NCBI RefSeq assembly: GCF_900172365.1
Contig: NZ_FWFJ01000030.1
Location: forward strand, 1 to 46,139
Origin: Roseovarius gaetbuli
Lineage (GTDB): Bacteria; Pseudomonadota; Alphaproteobacteria; Rhodobacterales; Rhodobacteraceae
DNA length: 46,139 bases
Direction: 5' to 3'
Shown here: positions 32,261 to 40,212 of the stretch, piece by piece
How positions within the stretch are numbered: the stretch's first letter is position 1
How the letters are laid out: each line of letters begins with the position of its first letter
Made by a program: the position numbers and the translations under genes
The notes under the pieces: generated by a model
Seen by the model: the letters and a program-made list of their open reading frames with translations, nothing else
Told to the model about the DNA's origin: nothing
The model's database searches: none

Positions 32261-32716
32261 ATGCGCAAGTTTCTCGTCGTGCTGGATGACAGCCGCGAAT
32301 GTCTGAACGCCATGCGGTTTGCCGCCATGCGGGCGGCCCATACCCAGGCCGGCGTTGAAATTCTGGCGGTGATTCCACCCGAAGAGTTCAACCATTGGAT
32401 CGGCGTCGGCGATATCATGCGCGAAGAACAGCGCGAGCGCATCGAGGCGCATTTTCAGGTCTTTGCCAAATGGATGCGCGACAAGCAGGGTGTCGACCCA
32501 GAGCTTGTGATCCGCGAGGGCGAGCCGGCCGATGAAATCATCGCGCAGGTTCAGGCGGACCCGGACGTTGGCGTTCTGGTGCTTGGCGCGGCGACCGGCA
32601 AAAAGGGCCCTGGCCCGCTGGTGACACAGCTCACCAAAACCGCAGGGTCTTTGCCTATTCCGATCACCATCGTGCCGGGCGATCTGTCGAAAGAGCGTCT
32701 TGAAGCGATCACCTGA
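32261..32716 (+). CDS. Universal stress protein A family protein
   Basis: 151 aa with the UspA fold: start RKFLVVLDDSRECLNAMRFA and a C-terminal nucleotide loop VLVLGAATGKKGPGPLVTQL plus PIPITIVPG. The G-2x-G-9x-G(S/T) ATP motif of ATP-binding members is only partly kept (GAATGKKGPGP). GGGAG precedes the ATG at 32261; an upstream ATG at 32231 is less suitable. Function in stress tolerance is by family. The gene is 81 nt upstream of nfu with which it may share a transcript. The 227-nt spacer to the divergent LAB_N gene shows no other feature. Confidence 0.87.
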   Translation: MRKFLVVLDDSRECLNAMRFAAMRAAHTQAGVEILAVIPPEEFNHWIGVGDIMREEQRERIEAHFQVFAKWMRDKQGVDPELVIREGEPADEIIAQVQADPDVGVLVLGAATGKKGPGPLVTQLTKTAGSLPIPITIVPGDLSKERLEAIT

Positions 32717-32797
32717 GGCAACAGTTTAGAACCGTTCCAAACCTTGACAGATTGCGCCCCGACACTCATATCAAGGTCACACACGAAAGGTGCCGCC

Positions 32798-33361
32798 ATG
32801 TTCATCCAGACCGAATCCACGCCCAACCCCGCCACACTCAAGTTTCTGCCCGGTCAGACCGTGCTTGAAACCGGGACTGCCGATTTTCCCACGTCCGAGG
32901 GGGCCGAGAAATCGCCGCTGGCCGAGCGTATCTTTAAGGTCGCGGGCGTGTCGGGCGTGTTCTTTGGCAATGACTTCGTGACCGTCACCAAGGCCGAGGC
33001 CACCGAATGGGACCATATCAAACCCGCCATCCTTGGCGCGATCATGGAGCATTACCAGTCGGGCCAATCGGTCATGGCCGGTGACGCGACAACCGCGTCG
33101 GGACATGCCGATCACAGCGGCGAAGATTCCGAAATCGTCGGCCAGATCAAAGAGCTTCTGGATACCCGCGTGCGCCCCGCCGTGGCCCAGGATGGCGGCG
33201 ACATCACGTTCCATGGGTTCGATCGCGGCGTTGTCTACCTGCACATGCAGGGCGCTTGCGCCGGGTGCCCGTCCTCGACGATCACCCTGAAAATGGGCAT
33301 TGAGAACCTGCTGCGCCATTACATTCCGGAAGTGACCGAGGTTCGCCCCGTTGGTGTCTGA
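32798..33361 (+). CDS. Nfu-type iron-sulfur cluster scaffold protein
   Basis: 187 aa with two domains: an Nfu_N domain (MFIQTESTPNPATLKFLPGQ to about residue 95) and a NifU-like C-terminal domain (about 112-187) with the CxxC cluster site C154-AG-C157 (GACAGCPSSTIT). It delivers [4Fe-4S] clusters to target proteins in the cytoplasm. AAAGG is about 9 nt before the ATG at 32798. It overlaps tsaB by eight bases when tsaB starts at GTG 33354, making nfu-tsaB-rimI a tight run. Confidence 0.93.
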   Translation: MFIQTESTPNPATLKFLPGQTVLETGTADFPTSEGAEKSPLAERIFKVAGVSGVFFGNDFVTVTKAEATEWDHIKPAILGAIMEHYQSGQSVMAGDATTASGHADHSGEDSEIVGQIKELLDTRVRPAVAQDGGDITFHGFDRGVVYLHMQGACAGCPSSTITLKMGIENLLRHYIPEVTEVRPVGV

Positions 33362-33947
33362 CACGCTGGTTCTGGGATTTGACACATCGGCCGCGCATTG
33401 CGCGGCCGCTTTGCTGTCGGGCGAGACCATTCTTGCCAGCCGCTCCGAAGAGATGGGGCGCGGTCAGGCCGAGCGCCTGATGCCGCTCTTGCAAGAGGTG
33501 CTTGCCGAGGGCGGCACGACATGGGGCGATCTTGCGCGCATCGGTGTCGGTATTGGCCCCGGCAATTTCACCGGCATCCGCATTTCCGTCGCCGCCGCGC
33601 GGGGGCTTGCCCTAGCGCTTGATATCCCGACCATCGGGATAAGCACCTTTGACGTGATTGATCGCCTGAACGGTGCGAATCATGTTGCCGTGGTGCCCGC
33701 GCCCCGCGATCAGGCCTATAGTCGCGCGCCCGGCGGCAGCCCCCGGCTTGTGCCCCTCGCCGAGGCAGAGGCCAACGGGCTTGCCCCCGCCCTGCCGCCC
33801 GAGCCTGCGCTTTTGGCGCAGACCATCGCGCGGCTTGCGGCGGTGTCACCGGCCGATGGTCCCGCACCTGCGCCGCTTTACATTCGCCCCGCCGATGCCG
33901 CGCCTGCGCGTGACCTTCCCCCGGTTATCCTTGCCGATGACGCCTGA
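33354..33947 (+). CDS. tsaB: tRNA t6A biosynthesis protein TsaB
   Basis: 197 aa, ASKHA-fold partner that dimerises with TsaD for threonylcarbamoylation of A37 in ANN-decoding tRNAs. The N-terminal LVLGFDTSAAHCAAALL and the conserved GVGIGPGNFTGIRISVAAAR helix are the family landmarks. The start is GTG at 33354 within the nfu 3' end (a TTG at 33351 is alternative). It overlaps rimI by 11 nt (33937-33947), in keeping with the widespread tsaB-rimI coupling. The C-terminal part is somewhat degenerate and proline-rich, as often seen. Confidence 0.92.
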   Translation: MSDTLVLGFDTSAAHCAAALLSGETILASRSEEMGRGQAERLMPLLQEVLAEGGTTWGDLARIGVGIGPGNFTGIRISVAAARGLALALDIPTIGISTFDVIDRLNGANHVAVVPAPRDQAYSRAPGGSPRLVPLAEAEANGLAPALPPEPALLAQTIARLAAVSPADGPAPAPLYIRPADAAPARDLPPVILADDA

Positions 33948-34353
33948 GGACATGGCCCGCACCCATGCGCGCGCCTTTGCCGGGCAATCGCGCGGCTGGT
34001 CGGCGCAAGAGATCGCCGATCTTTTCCAAAGCCCGCTGGTCTTTGCCGTCGGTGATGCGCGCGCCTTTGCACTTGGCCGCGCGATTGCCGGTGAGGCCGA
34101 GCTTTTGACGCTGGCCACCGATCCTGATCATCGCCGCCTCGGCCTCGCCCACGCCTGTCTTGCCGCGTTTGAAGCGACGGCGCAGTCACGCGGCGCGCGC
34201 ACCGCTTTTCTTGAGGTGGCGGCGGACAATACGGCCGCGCGCGCGCTTTATGGGGTTTCGGGGTATCAAGAGATCGCCTGTCGGACCGGATATTACGCCC
34301 ACGCGGATCGTGCGGCGGTTGATGCGCTGATCCTGCAAAAATCATTTGCCTGA
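33937..34353 (+). CDS. rimI: RimI-like N-acetyltransferase (GNAT)
   Basis: 138 aa. The GNAT acetyl-CoA loop is in ATDPDHRRLGLAHACLAAFE (R-R-x-G-x-A pattern) and the C-terminal core has FLEVAADNTAARALYGVSGY. RimI acetylates the N terminus of ribosomal protein S18 in E. coli; substrate in this organism is by homology. The ATG at 33937 overlaps tsaB by 11 nt. An upstream in-frame extension starting at 33673 lies inside tsaB and is rejected. Confidence 0.85.
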   Translation: MTPEDMARTHARAFAGQSRGWSAQEIADLFQSPLVFAVGDARAFALGRAIAGEAELLTLATDPDHRRLGLAHACLAAFEATAQSRGARTAFLEVAADNTAARALYGVSGYQEIACRTGYYAHADRAAVDALILQKSFA

Positions 34354-34471
34354 GCTTTCTGGCCCTAAAGCACCCGAAAAATAGGTCCAGTTCAAGAAAA
34401 TCATCAGGCCTGCGGCCCTCGCGCCCACCGGCCCCCTTGCATTGCAAAGCGACATGGGGCTAGGAATTGCC

Positions 34472-35386
34472 ATGCAGATCTACCTCCCCATAGCCGAGGT
34501 TTCGGTAAACGCCTTCCTGCTTTTGGGGTTGGGCGGCATCGTGGGCATTCTATCTGGCATGTTCGGGGTTGGCGGCGGGTTTCTCATGACGCCGCTTTTG
34601 TTCTTTATTGGCATCCCCCCCGCCGTCGCCGTCGCCACCGAGGCCAATCAAATCGTCGCCTCGTCGTTTTCCGGCGTGCTGGCGCATTTCAGGCGTAAAA
34701 CGGTTGATCTGAGGATGGGAACCGTCCTGTTGATAGGCGGTCTGCTTGGCGCCGGACTTGGCGTTTTCATCTTCAACTATCTCAAATCGCAGGGTCAGGT
34801 CGATCTGCTGGTCAAGCTTTGTTATGTGGTCTTTCTGGGCATCATCGGCGGGATGATGTTCATCGAGAGCCTGAACGCGATCCGCAACACCCGCAAGGGC
34901 AAGGCCCCCAAACGCAAGAAACACGGCTGGGTGCACGGCCTGCCGTTCAAGATGCGCTTTCGCACCTCGGGCCTTTACATCAGCGTGATCCCACCGCTTA
35001 TCGTCGGGGTGGCCGTGGGTATTCTGGCCGCGATCATGGGCGTTGGTGGCGGGTTCATCATGGTGCCCGCGATGATCTATCTGCTGGGCATGCCCACCAA
35101 GGTGGTTGTCGGCACCTCTCTGTTTCAGATCATCTTTGTCACCGCCTTTACCACGATGCTGCATGCGACCACCAACTTTACCGTGGATATCGCGCTTGCC
35201 GTTCTGCTTTTGGTGGGCGGGGTGATCGGCGCACAGATCGGCACCACCATCGGCACCAGGATGAAGGCCGAACAGCTTCGGATTCTGCTGGCGATCATGG
35301 TGCTGGCGGTCTGTGGCAAGCTGGGCCTCGATCTGCTTCTCGAACCCTCCGAGCTCTATTCGCTTGGCACCGGGGGTGGACATTGA
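34472..35386 (+). CDS. TSUP (TauE/SafE) family permease
   Basis: 304 aa with about eight to nine membrane segments. The family's repeated glycine motif appears twice: GMFGVGGGFLMTPLLFF near the N terminus and AIMGVGGGFIMVPAMIY in the second half. TSUP members move sulfite, sulfonates or other organic anions. A short basic loop (RNTRKGKAPKRKKH) separates the halves. AGGA is about 7 nt before the ATG at 34472; an ATG at 34442 is less likely. The stop TGA overlaps the next ATG by one base. Taurine-derived sulfite is a conceivable substrate given tpa in the window, but the loci are 29 kb apart. Confidence 0.87.
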   Translation: MQIYLPIAEVSVNAFLLLGLGGIVGILSGMFGVGGGFLMTPLLFFIGIPPAVAVATEANQIVASSFSGVLAHFRRKTVDLRMGTVLLIGGLLGAGLGVFIFNYLKSQGQVDLLVKLCYVVFLGIIGGMMFIESLNAIRNTRKGKAPKRKKHGWVHGLPFKMRFRTSGLYISVIPPLIVGVAVGILAAIMGVGGGFIMVPAMIYLLGMPTKVVVGTSLFQIIFVTAFTTMLHATTNFTVDIALAVLLLVGGVIGAQIGTTIGTRMKAEQLRILLAIMVLAVCGKLGLDLLLEPSELYSLGTGGGH

Positions 35387-36141
35387 TGCTTCGTCTCGCG
35401 CTTGCCCTTTGCCTTTTGGCCATGCCGTTGCAGGCAGAAGAGGTCGTACTTGGGCTTTCAAGCGACAAGGTTGCGATCACCGCCACGTTTGAGGGCTCTG
35501 ACATCCTGATCTTTGGCGCGGTCAAACGCGAGGTCGCGATCCCCGAGACCCCGCTTGACGTGATCATCACCGTCGCGGGCCCCTCGGTTCCGGTAACGGT
35601 ACGGCGCAAGGACCGGCGGTTTGGCATCTGGGTCAATACCGAGATGGTCGAACTTGACGCCGCGCCCAGCTTTTATGCCGTGGCCACCACCCGACCGCTC
35701 GACAAGGTTCTAAGCAACACCGAAGACCTGCGCCACCGGGTGTCGATCGGGCGCGCGATCCGGTCGGTCGGGGCCGCCACAATGGCCGAAGACGCCGAGC
35801 GCTTTACCGATGCCCTGATCCGTATCCGCCGCGACAAGGATGCCTATCAGACGCGTGAAGGCGCCGTGGCGATTGACGAGCAAACCCTGTTTCGCACCTC
35901 GATCAGCCTTCCGGCCAACCTGACCGAAGGCGCCTATCAGACCCGCATTTTCCTGACCCGCGAGGGCCGGGTGGTATCAGAGTTCGACACCACGATTGAT
36001 GTGCGCAAGGTTGGGCTTGAACGCTGGCTCTACAGCCTGTCGCGCGAACAACCGATGCTCTACGGGCTGATGTCACTCGCCATCGCCATCGCCGCCGGCT
36101 GGATGGCCTCGGCCGCATTCCAGGCGCTTCGGCGCGGGTAA
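35386..36141 (+). CDS. TIGR02186 family membrane-anchored periplasmic protein
   Basis: 251 aa. It has a signal peptide (MLRLALALCLLAMPLQAEEV, cleavage near LQA-E), a soluble beta-rich domain and a C-terminal membrane helix (LMSLAIAIAAGWMASAAFQA). I recognise it as the TIGR02186 family of Rhodobacteraceae/Rhizobiales, commonly found after a TSUP permease. Conserved-looking parts include VVLGLSSDKVAITATFEGSD and LFRTSISLPANLTEGAYQTR. Its ATG overlaps the permease stop by one base. A periplasmic partner of that permease is the simplest guess. Confidence 0.85.
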   Translation: MLRLALALCLLAMPLQAEEVVLGLSSDKVAITATFEGSDILIFGAVKREVAIPETPLDVIITVAGPSVPVTVRRKDRRFGIWVNTEMVELDAAPSFYAVATTRPLDKVLSNTEDLRHRVSIGRAIRSVGAATMAEDAERFTDALIRIRRDKDAYQTREGAVAIDEQTLFRTSISLPANLTEGAYQTRIFLTREGRVVSEFDTTIDVRKVGLERWLYSLSREQPMLYGLMSLAIAIAAGWMASAAFQALRRG

Positions 36142-36272
36142 ATGCCCTGTGACGGGGCCTGCGGCGGGCAAGTGCAAATGAATTGCGTATCAAACCGACT
36201 CTGCTAGGCTGCGCGGCATGACCCACTTTTTTCCCGCGCGATACCGCGCGACACCGACGTTCGCCTAAGCCT

Positions 36273-37049
36273 ATGATGCACCGCACGCGTCTTGCGTTAT
36301 TGGCCCTGATAGGTCTGGTTGGCACTGCAACGGCCCAGCCGAATGACCTTGTCTGCCAGCCCTCCGGCAAGTCGGAGGGCCACGGCGCGCTTGCGGCGTT
36401 GATCGACGGGATGGAGCCGGTTTTTCAGGCGTTCCCCGAGTATCGCGAGCTGATTGCCCGCAACGCCACTGATATCTGTCTGTCCGCCAGCCTTTACGAC
36501 GCGCGCGGCTATTTCAGCCCCGAGGACAACAGGATCGTCCTGCAGATGGATTTGCCGCGGCCCACACAGGTCGCAATCCTGATCCACGAGTTGCGCCACC
36601 TGCAACAATACACGACAGGCAGCTGCCCGACCGATCACCTTGCGATGTCGGAAAATGCCCGCGCGACCCTCGCGCTCGAGGCCGACGCCAGTGCGATAAG
36701 CCTGTTTATTGCCAATGCCCTCAAAGACGCGGGACAGCCTGACATCTGGCAGGCTCTGGCGAATTGGCCGACCCACACGGATATCGCGGCGGCCTTTGCG
36801 GCGGAGCTTGGGACAAGTGCCGATCCTCACCGCGCAACAACCGCCGCCTTTGCGCAATGGTATGCTTCGGAGTGGCGGCGCGACAATTATTACCGCGCCT
36901 CGTGCAGCTCTTATCTGGACCGTCAGGACAGTACGAAGACGCTGCCCCGGTATGAGAAAATCGCGCCCGGATTCTTCGAGCATCTTTGCATAATGCCGGA
37001 TGGGTCACCCTACGACTGCGGCGCGTCGGGTGAGGGCCAAAGGCCCTAA
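36273..37049 (+). CDS. Secreted putative metallopeptidase (HExxH), DUF6782-like
   Basis: 258 aa with a signal peptide (MMHRTRLALLALIGLVGTAT, cleavage near TAQ). The zinc motif is H105-E-L-R-H109 (VAILIHELRHLQQY), and E136 in LALEADASAI is a likely third ligand of a gluzincin type. Several Cys (28, 69, 118 and two near the C terminus) suggest periplasmic disulfides. It looks like the DUF6782 putative metallopeptidase family. It stands alone on the plus strand and converges with the SDR gene. Substrate is unknown; activity is not proven by motif alone. Confidence 0.75.
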   Translation: MMHRTRLALLALIGLVGTATAQPNDLVCQPSGKSEGHGALAALIDGMEPVFQAFPEYRELIARNATDICLSASLYDARGYFSPEDNRIVLQMDLPRPTQVAILIHELRHLQQYTTGSCPTDHLAMSENARATLALEADASAISLFIANALKDAGQPDIWQALANWPTHTDIAAAFAAELGTSADPHRATTAAFAQWYASEWRRDNYYRASCSSYLDRQDSTKTLPRYEKIAPGFFEHLCIMPDGSPYDCGASGEGQRP

Positions 37050-37059
37050 GACCCTCGCC

Positions 37060-37794
37060 TTATCCCCGGCCGATATAGGGCATCTTGGTTGCCATCACGG
37101 TCATGAACTGCACGTTGGCCTCGGGCGGCATCTGAGCCATGTGCAGGACCGAGCGCGCGGCCTCATTCACATCCATCATCGGCATCAAGGTCGCCGCGGG
37201 ATTGTCCGCCAGAATACGCGCGTTGAGGTCATCGACCAATTCGGTGCGCGCATTGCCGATGTCGATCTGACCGCAGGCGATATCAAAGGCGCGGCCGTCC
37301 AGCGAAAGGCTCTTGGTCATGCCGGTGATCGCGTGCTTGCTTGTGGTGTAACAAATCGAACCGGGGCGCGGATTATGCGCCGAGAGCGAGCCGTTGTTGA
37401 TGATCCGCCCGCCCTGTGGATTCTGACGCCGCATCTGGGCAAAGGCGAGGCGCGCGGCGATGAACATACCCCGGACGTTGACGTTGATCACCTGATCAAA
37501 GGCGTCGACCTCGACCTCGTCAATCGGCGCCGAGGGGCCGAACATGCCGGCATTGTTGAACAGCGCATCAAGACGGCCCACCTTGGCGGTAAAGCCATCA
37601 AACGCGGCCTGCATCGCGCCCGGATCGGTCACATCGCAGGGCAGCGCGGTGGCGTTTGCATGCGCCGTGGAAATATCGTCAAGCACATCTGCGCGCCGCG
37701 CAATAAGACCAACCTGCCAGCCCGCGTCAAGAAACACCTCTGCGGTGGCCCGCCCAATGCCAGAGCTTGCCCCGGTGATCACGATGGATTTCAT
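37060..37794 (-). CDS. Short-chain dehydrogenase/reductase
   Basis: 244-aa classical SDR with cofactor loop TGASSGIGRAT at 7-17, NNAG in LDALFNNAGMFG, catalytic Ser in NNGSLSAHNPR and the Y-x3-K in CYTTSKHAITG. NADP preference is hinted at by basic residues after the second strand (IARRADVLDD). The ATG at 37794 overlaps the helicase stop by 4 nt and is preceded by GGAGGAAG. Substrate is unknown. An upstream in-frame extension to 37941 is within the helicase and is rejected. Confidence 0.9.
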   Translation of the reverse strand: MKSIVITGASSGIGRATAEVFLDAGWQVGLIARRADVLDDISTAHANATALPCDVTDPGAMQAAFDGFTAKVGRLDALFNNAGMFGPSAPIDEVEVDAFDQVINVNVRGMFIAARLAFAQMRRQNPQGGRIINNGSLSAHNPRPGSICYTTSKHAITGMTKSLSLDGRAFDIACGQIDIGNARTELVDDLNARILADNPAATLMPMMDVNEAARSVLHMAQMPPEANVQFMTVMATKMPYIGRG

Positions 37795-39314
37795 TCTTCT
37801 TCCTCCAGTTTCAGCGGCGCAGGCGCGGCTTTTAGATCGTCCACGCCCAAGGGAACACTCGGTTTCGACAGGCGGTTGCGCACCACCCAATGAAGCCGCT
37901 CTTCGGCGCGGGTGATCGCCACATAGGCAAGGCGCTTCCAAAGCGGCTGCCCGGCCTCGGAGCGGCCCATGCGCGCGGCGGCATAGATATCGGGGGAAAA
38001 CACCTGAACATCACGCCACTGGCTGCCTTGGGCCTTGTGGATGGTCACCGCCGCCCCATGCAAAAAGGTCGCCCCCATATTGGCGGCAAAGGGGATAAAG
38101 GGCTCTTCCTCGTCGGGCTTTTCGATCTTGATGATGCTGGCGGCGCTGACCTGCGGGTCTTCGGCGCCGACCACATGCAGGCGCGAAAATCCCGGCCTGC
38201 GGCCCGGCCCGAGATAGACCACCTGCGCCCCCTTGATTAAACCGCGCGCCTCAAGATCAAGGCGCTTCTTGCGGTGCTTGAGGGGCAATTCGATGCCGTC
38301 GCAAATCAGCGGCTCGCCGGGCAAAAGCTCGGTCTCAGGGGCGCCATGCACCGCGCGGAAGGCGTTGATAAGACGGATTCGGGTGGCATTGCGCCAGACA
38401 AGCACCGGGCTTCGCGCCATAAGGTCGACCTCGACGCGCTGCGCCCATTGCACCCGCTCATCGCGAGCGGCGGCCTGTTCGATCATCCGCTCGAAATCGT
38501 GAAACTCAAGCGCCGGGTCGGCAAGCGCATGGGCCAGATCAAGGATCGGGTTATCAGCGTCCTGCCGGTGTACACGGCTTAGCTCAAGACGCGCAGGGGC
38601 AGGCAGACCCTCGAAAACCATTCCGCCCTGTGATTTCACCGGGGCAAGCTGTGCCGGGTCGCCGAACAACAACAGCGTCGGGAAAATATCCTTGAGGTCG
38701 TCAAGCTGCTTTTCGTCAAGCATGCTTGCCTCGTCGACAAAACCGATATCAAGCGGATCATCGCGCCGCTTCCAGCCGGTGATGAAATCCGACCCGCGCA
38801 ACCCCGCCGCCGCCAGGGCGCCGGGAATGGATTTTTGCCCCTGATAGAACGCAAGGGCGCGATCAAGCGCCAGATCGGTCAGCCCTTCGATCACCGGGCG
38901 TTCGCCCTGCCCCGCCAGCCATTCGGCGATCTTTTCATATTCGGGGTGATAGACCGGGGTATAAAGAATGCGGTGAATGGTGGTGGCCGGCACGCCGCGC
39001 AGGCGCAGAACGCTGGCCGCCTTGTTGGTCGGGGCAAGAATGGCAAGGGTGCGCCGATCCGGGCGCTTGCGCCCCTCGTAATCGCCCGAAACAATATCAA
39101 CGCCCGCCTCTTCAAGCGCGTGATACAGCGCCGCGAGAAGCAGGGTTTTGCCCGATCCGGCCTTGCCCACAACGGCCATAACGGCCTGTTTGCCCTCTTG
39201 CAGCGGGGTCAGCATCGAGTCGTCAAGATCGACCCCTGCGCCGCGCAGCATCTGGGAAATGCGGTCATGCGCTTCGGCCTGATCGGGAGAGTATGTAAGC
39301 GCCTGATTTGTCAT
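37791..39314 (-). CDS. RecD-like superfamily 1 DNA helicase
   Basis: 507-aa ATP-dependent SF1B helicase without a RecD2 N-terminal domain. Walker A is GKAGSGKTLL (G50-T57), motif Ia LAPTNKAASVL, motif II FVDEASMLDE, motif III LFGDPAQLAPV, motif IV-like ELSRVHRQDADN, motif V VTIHKAQGSQW and motif VI VAITRAEERLHW. It resembles the stand-alone exodeoxyribonuclease-V-alpha-like helicases of Rhodobacteraceae. Function in DNA repair or replication is inferred. It is translationally coupled to an SDR (ATGA at 37791) and lies downstream of luxI, 67 nt apart on the same strand, so luxI-helicase-SDR could form one transcript. Confidence 0.9.
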   Translation of the reverse strand: MTNQALTYSPDQAEAHDRISQMLRGAGVDLDDSMLTPLQEGKQAVMAVVGKAGSGKTLLLAALYHALEEAGVDIVSGDYEGRKRPDRRTLAILAPTNKAASVLRLRGVPATTIHRILYTPVYHPEYEKIAEWLAGQGERPVIEGLTDLALDRALAFYQGQKSIPGALAAAGLRGSDFITGWKRRDDPLDIGFVDEASMLDEKQLDDLKDIFPTLLLFGDPAQLAPVKSQGGMVFEGLPAPARLELSRVHRQDADNPILDLAHALADPALEFHDFERMIEQAAARDERVQWAQRVEVDLMARSPVLVWRNATRIRLINAFRAVHGAPETELLPGEPLICDGIELPLKHRKKRLDLEARGLIKGAQVVYLGPGRRPGFSRLHVVGAEDPQVSAASIIKIEKPDEEEPFIPFAANMGATFLHGAAVTIHKAQGSQWRDVQVFSPDIYAAARMGRSEAGQPLWKRLAYVAITRAEERLHWVVRNRLSKPSVPLGVDDLKAAPAPLKLEEEE

Positions 39315-39381
39315 GGCGCGACCCTAGCGTCACGCCCCGCCCGGCACCAGCGAAAGACGCAGATTCAGGGTGCGCTTTGCC

Positions 39382-40008
39382 TCAGGCGGACAGCGCCGAC
39401 GTCGCCCCGACCGCGCGCCAGAACCAAAGCTCCGATACCTCGGGCGAGAGGCCCGCCCGCTGAGCCACCCGCAACCGCGAGTCATCCGAAAAGCCCCAGA
39501 GGCCAACGCTGATCTGATCACGCCCTTCGCCCATTGAGCCGACAATCGTCGGGGATGCGCCGATCATCCGGTAAATCCGCACCATCCGCGCATCAAACAC
39601 ACCGACGTATTGCTTGATGCCAAAGCCGCGCATCACCTCGCCGCCCGCCAGCATGAGCGCGCCCGCCACATTCGGCGCCGCGCCGCGCGCAAGACAAAAG
39701 CGGGTGCATTCCCAGATCGAAGGGTCGGCGATCTTCTTGCCCCCGGTCAGATGGCCGAAATGCTCGTTCACCATCACCCGGCCAGTTGTGGGCAAAAGCC
39801 GCATTGATCCGCCATGGCGCCCATCCGGCCCCTGCCAGATCACATAGAGCGGGTTCAGCGCATCATATTCGTCACGCTCTTCGCCCGAGGGGGTCACCGA
39901 GACATCCCAACCCAGGCGCGCCTTGAACTGATCCGCGCGGTCGCGAAACATCGTGTCGCGCGGACGTGGGTAATGATCCAGATCGTTTGCAAAAATATAA
40001 CGCAGCAT
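39382..40008 (-). CDS. LuxI-family acyl-homoserine-lactone synthase
   Basis: 208-aa autoinducer synthase. The residues nearly invariant in LuxI-type enzymes are all visible: R24, F28, W34 (RADQFKARLGW), D46 and D49 (RDEYDALNP), R70 (GSMRLLPT), F84 (VNEHFGHL), E100 and R103 (WECTRFC). It should make an acyl-homoserine lactone from SAM and an acyl carrier. A GAGGGGG stretch lies upstream of the ATG at 40008; an ATG at 40086 is rejected. No luxR-type gene is in the window. It is divergent from mipZ, with symmetric promoter motifs between them, and upstream of a helicase and an SDR. Confidence 0.9.
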   Translation of the reverse strand: MLRYIFANDLDHYPRPRDTMFRDRADQFKARLGWDVSVTPSGEERDEYDALNPLYVIWQGPDGRHGGSMRLLPTTGRVMVNEHFGHLTGGKKIADPSIWECTRFCLARGAAPNVAGALMLAGGEVMRGFGIKQYVGVFDARMVRIYRMIGASPTIVGSMGEGRDQISVGLWGFSDDSRLRVAQRAGLSPEVSELWFWRAVGATSALSA

Positions 40009-40027
40009 GAAAGCCCCCTCGTTTGCC

Positions 40028-40068
40028 TGCAATAGGGCTAGCGGGCAATTCTTAAGGGCCGATTGCCC
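40028..40068 (-). promoter_or_regulatory. Candidate luxI promoter with inverted repeat
   Basis: On the minus strand CCCTATTGCA (40037-40028) lies about 20 nt before the luxI ATG and matches a -10 position. No good -35 is seen 17 nt upstream. Instead an inverted repeat, GGGCAAT at 40043-40049 and ATTGCCC at 40062-40068 (12-nt spacer), overlaps the expected -35 region. This layout fits an activator-dependent promoter. It does not match the classical lux box. Confidence 0.4.
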
Positions 40069-40104
40069 CTGCGTACGGTGCAACACCTTGGCTTTTTATG
40101 GGCC

Positions 40105-40133
40105 TTGACCTCGCGCCGGGGCCTTCCCTATTG
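40105..40133 (+). promoter_or_regulatory. Candidate promoter of mipZ
   Basis: TTGACC at 40105-40110 and CTATTG at 40128-40133 are spaced by 17 nt, toward mipZ. The -10 is within CCCTATTGCA (40126-40135), the same ten bases that occur in mirror orientation before luxI (40028-40037). Confidence 0.5.
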
Positions 40134-40212
40134 CAGCACCAACAGATACTGTCTGGCGAAAATACCGGGGGCGCCTTTTGGGCAGCATCCCCGACATCAG
40201 GGGAAGCGGCAC

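Noticed and set aside
34472..36141. TSUP permease as part of the taurine pathway (sulfite export)
   Set aside because: It is about 29 kb from tpa and coupled to a TIGR02186 gene instead; there is no sequence evidence tying it to taurine.
34819..36141. 440-codon frame reading into the TIGR02186 protein
   Set aside because: The upstream part lies in the wrong frame of the TSUP gene; the signal peptide at 35386 marks the true start.
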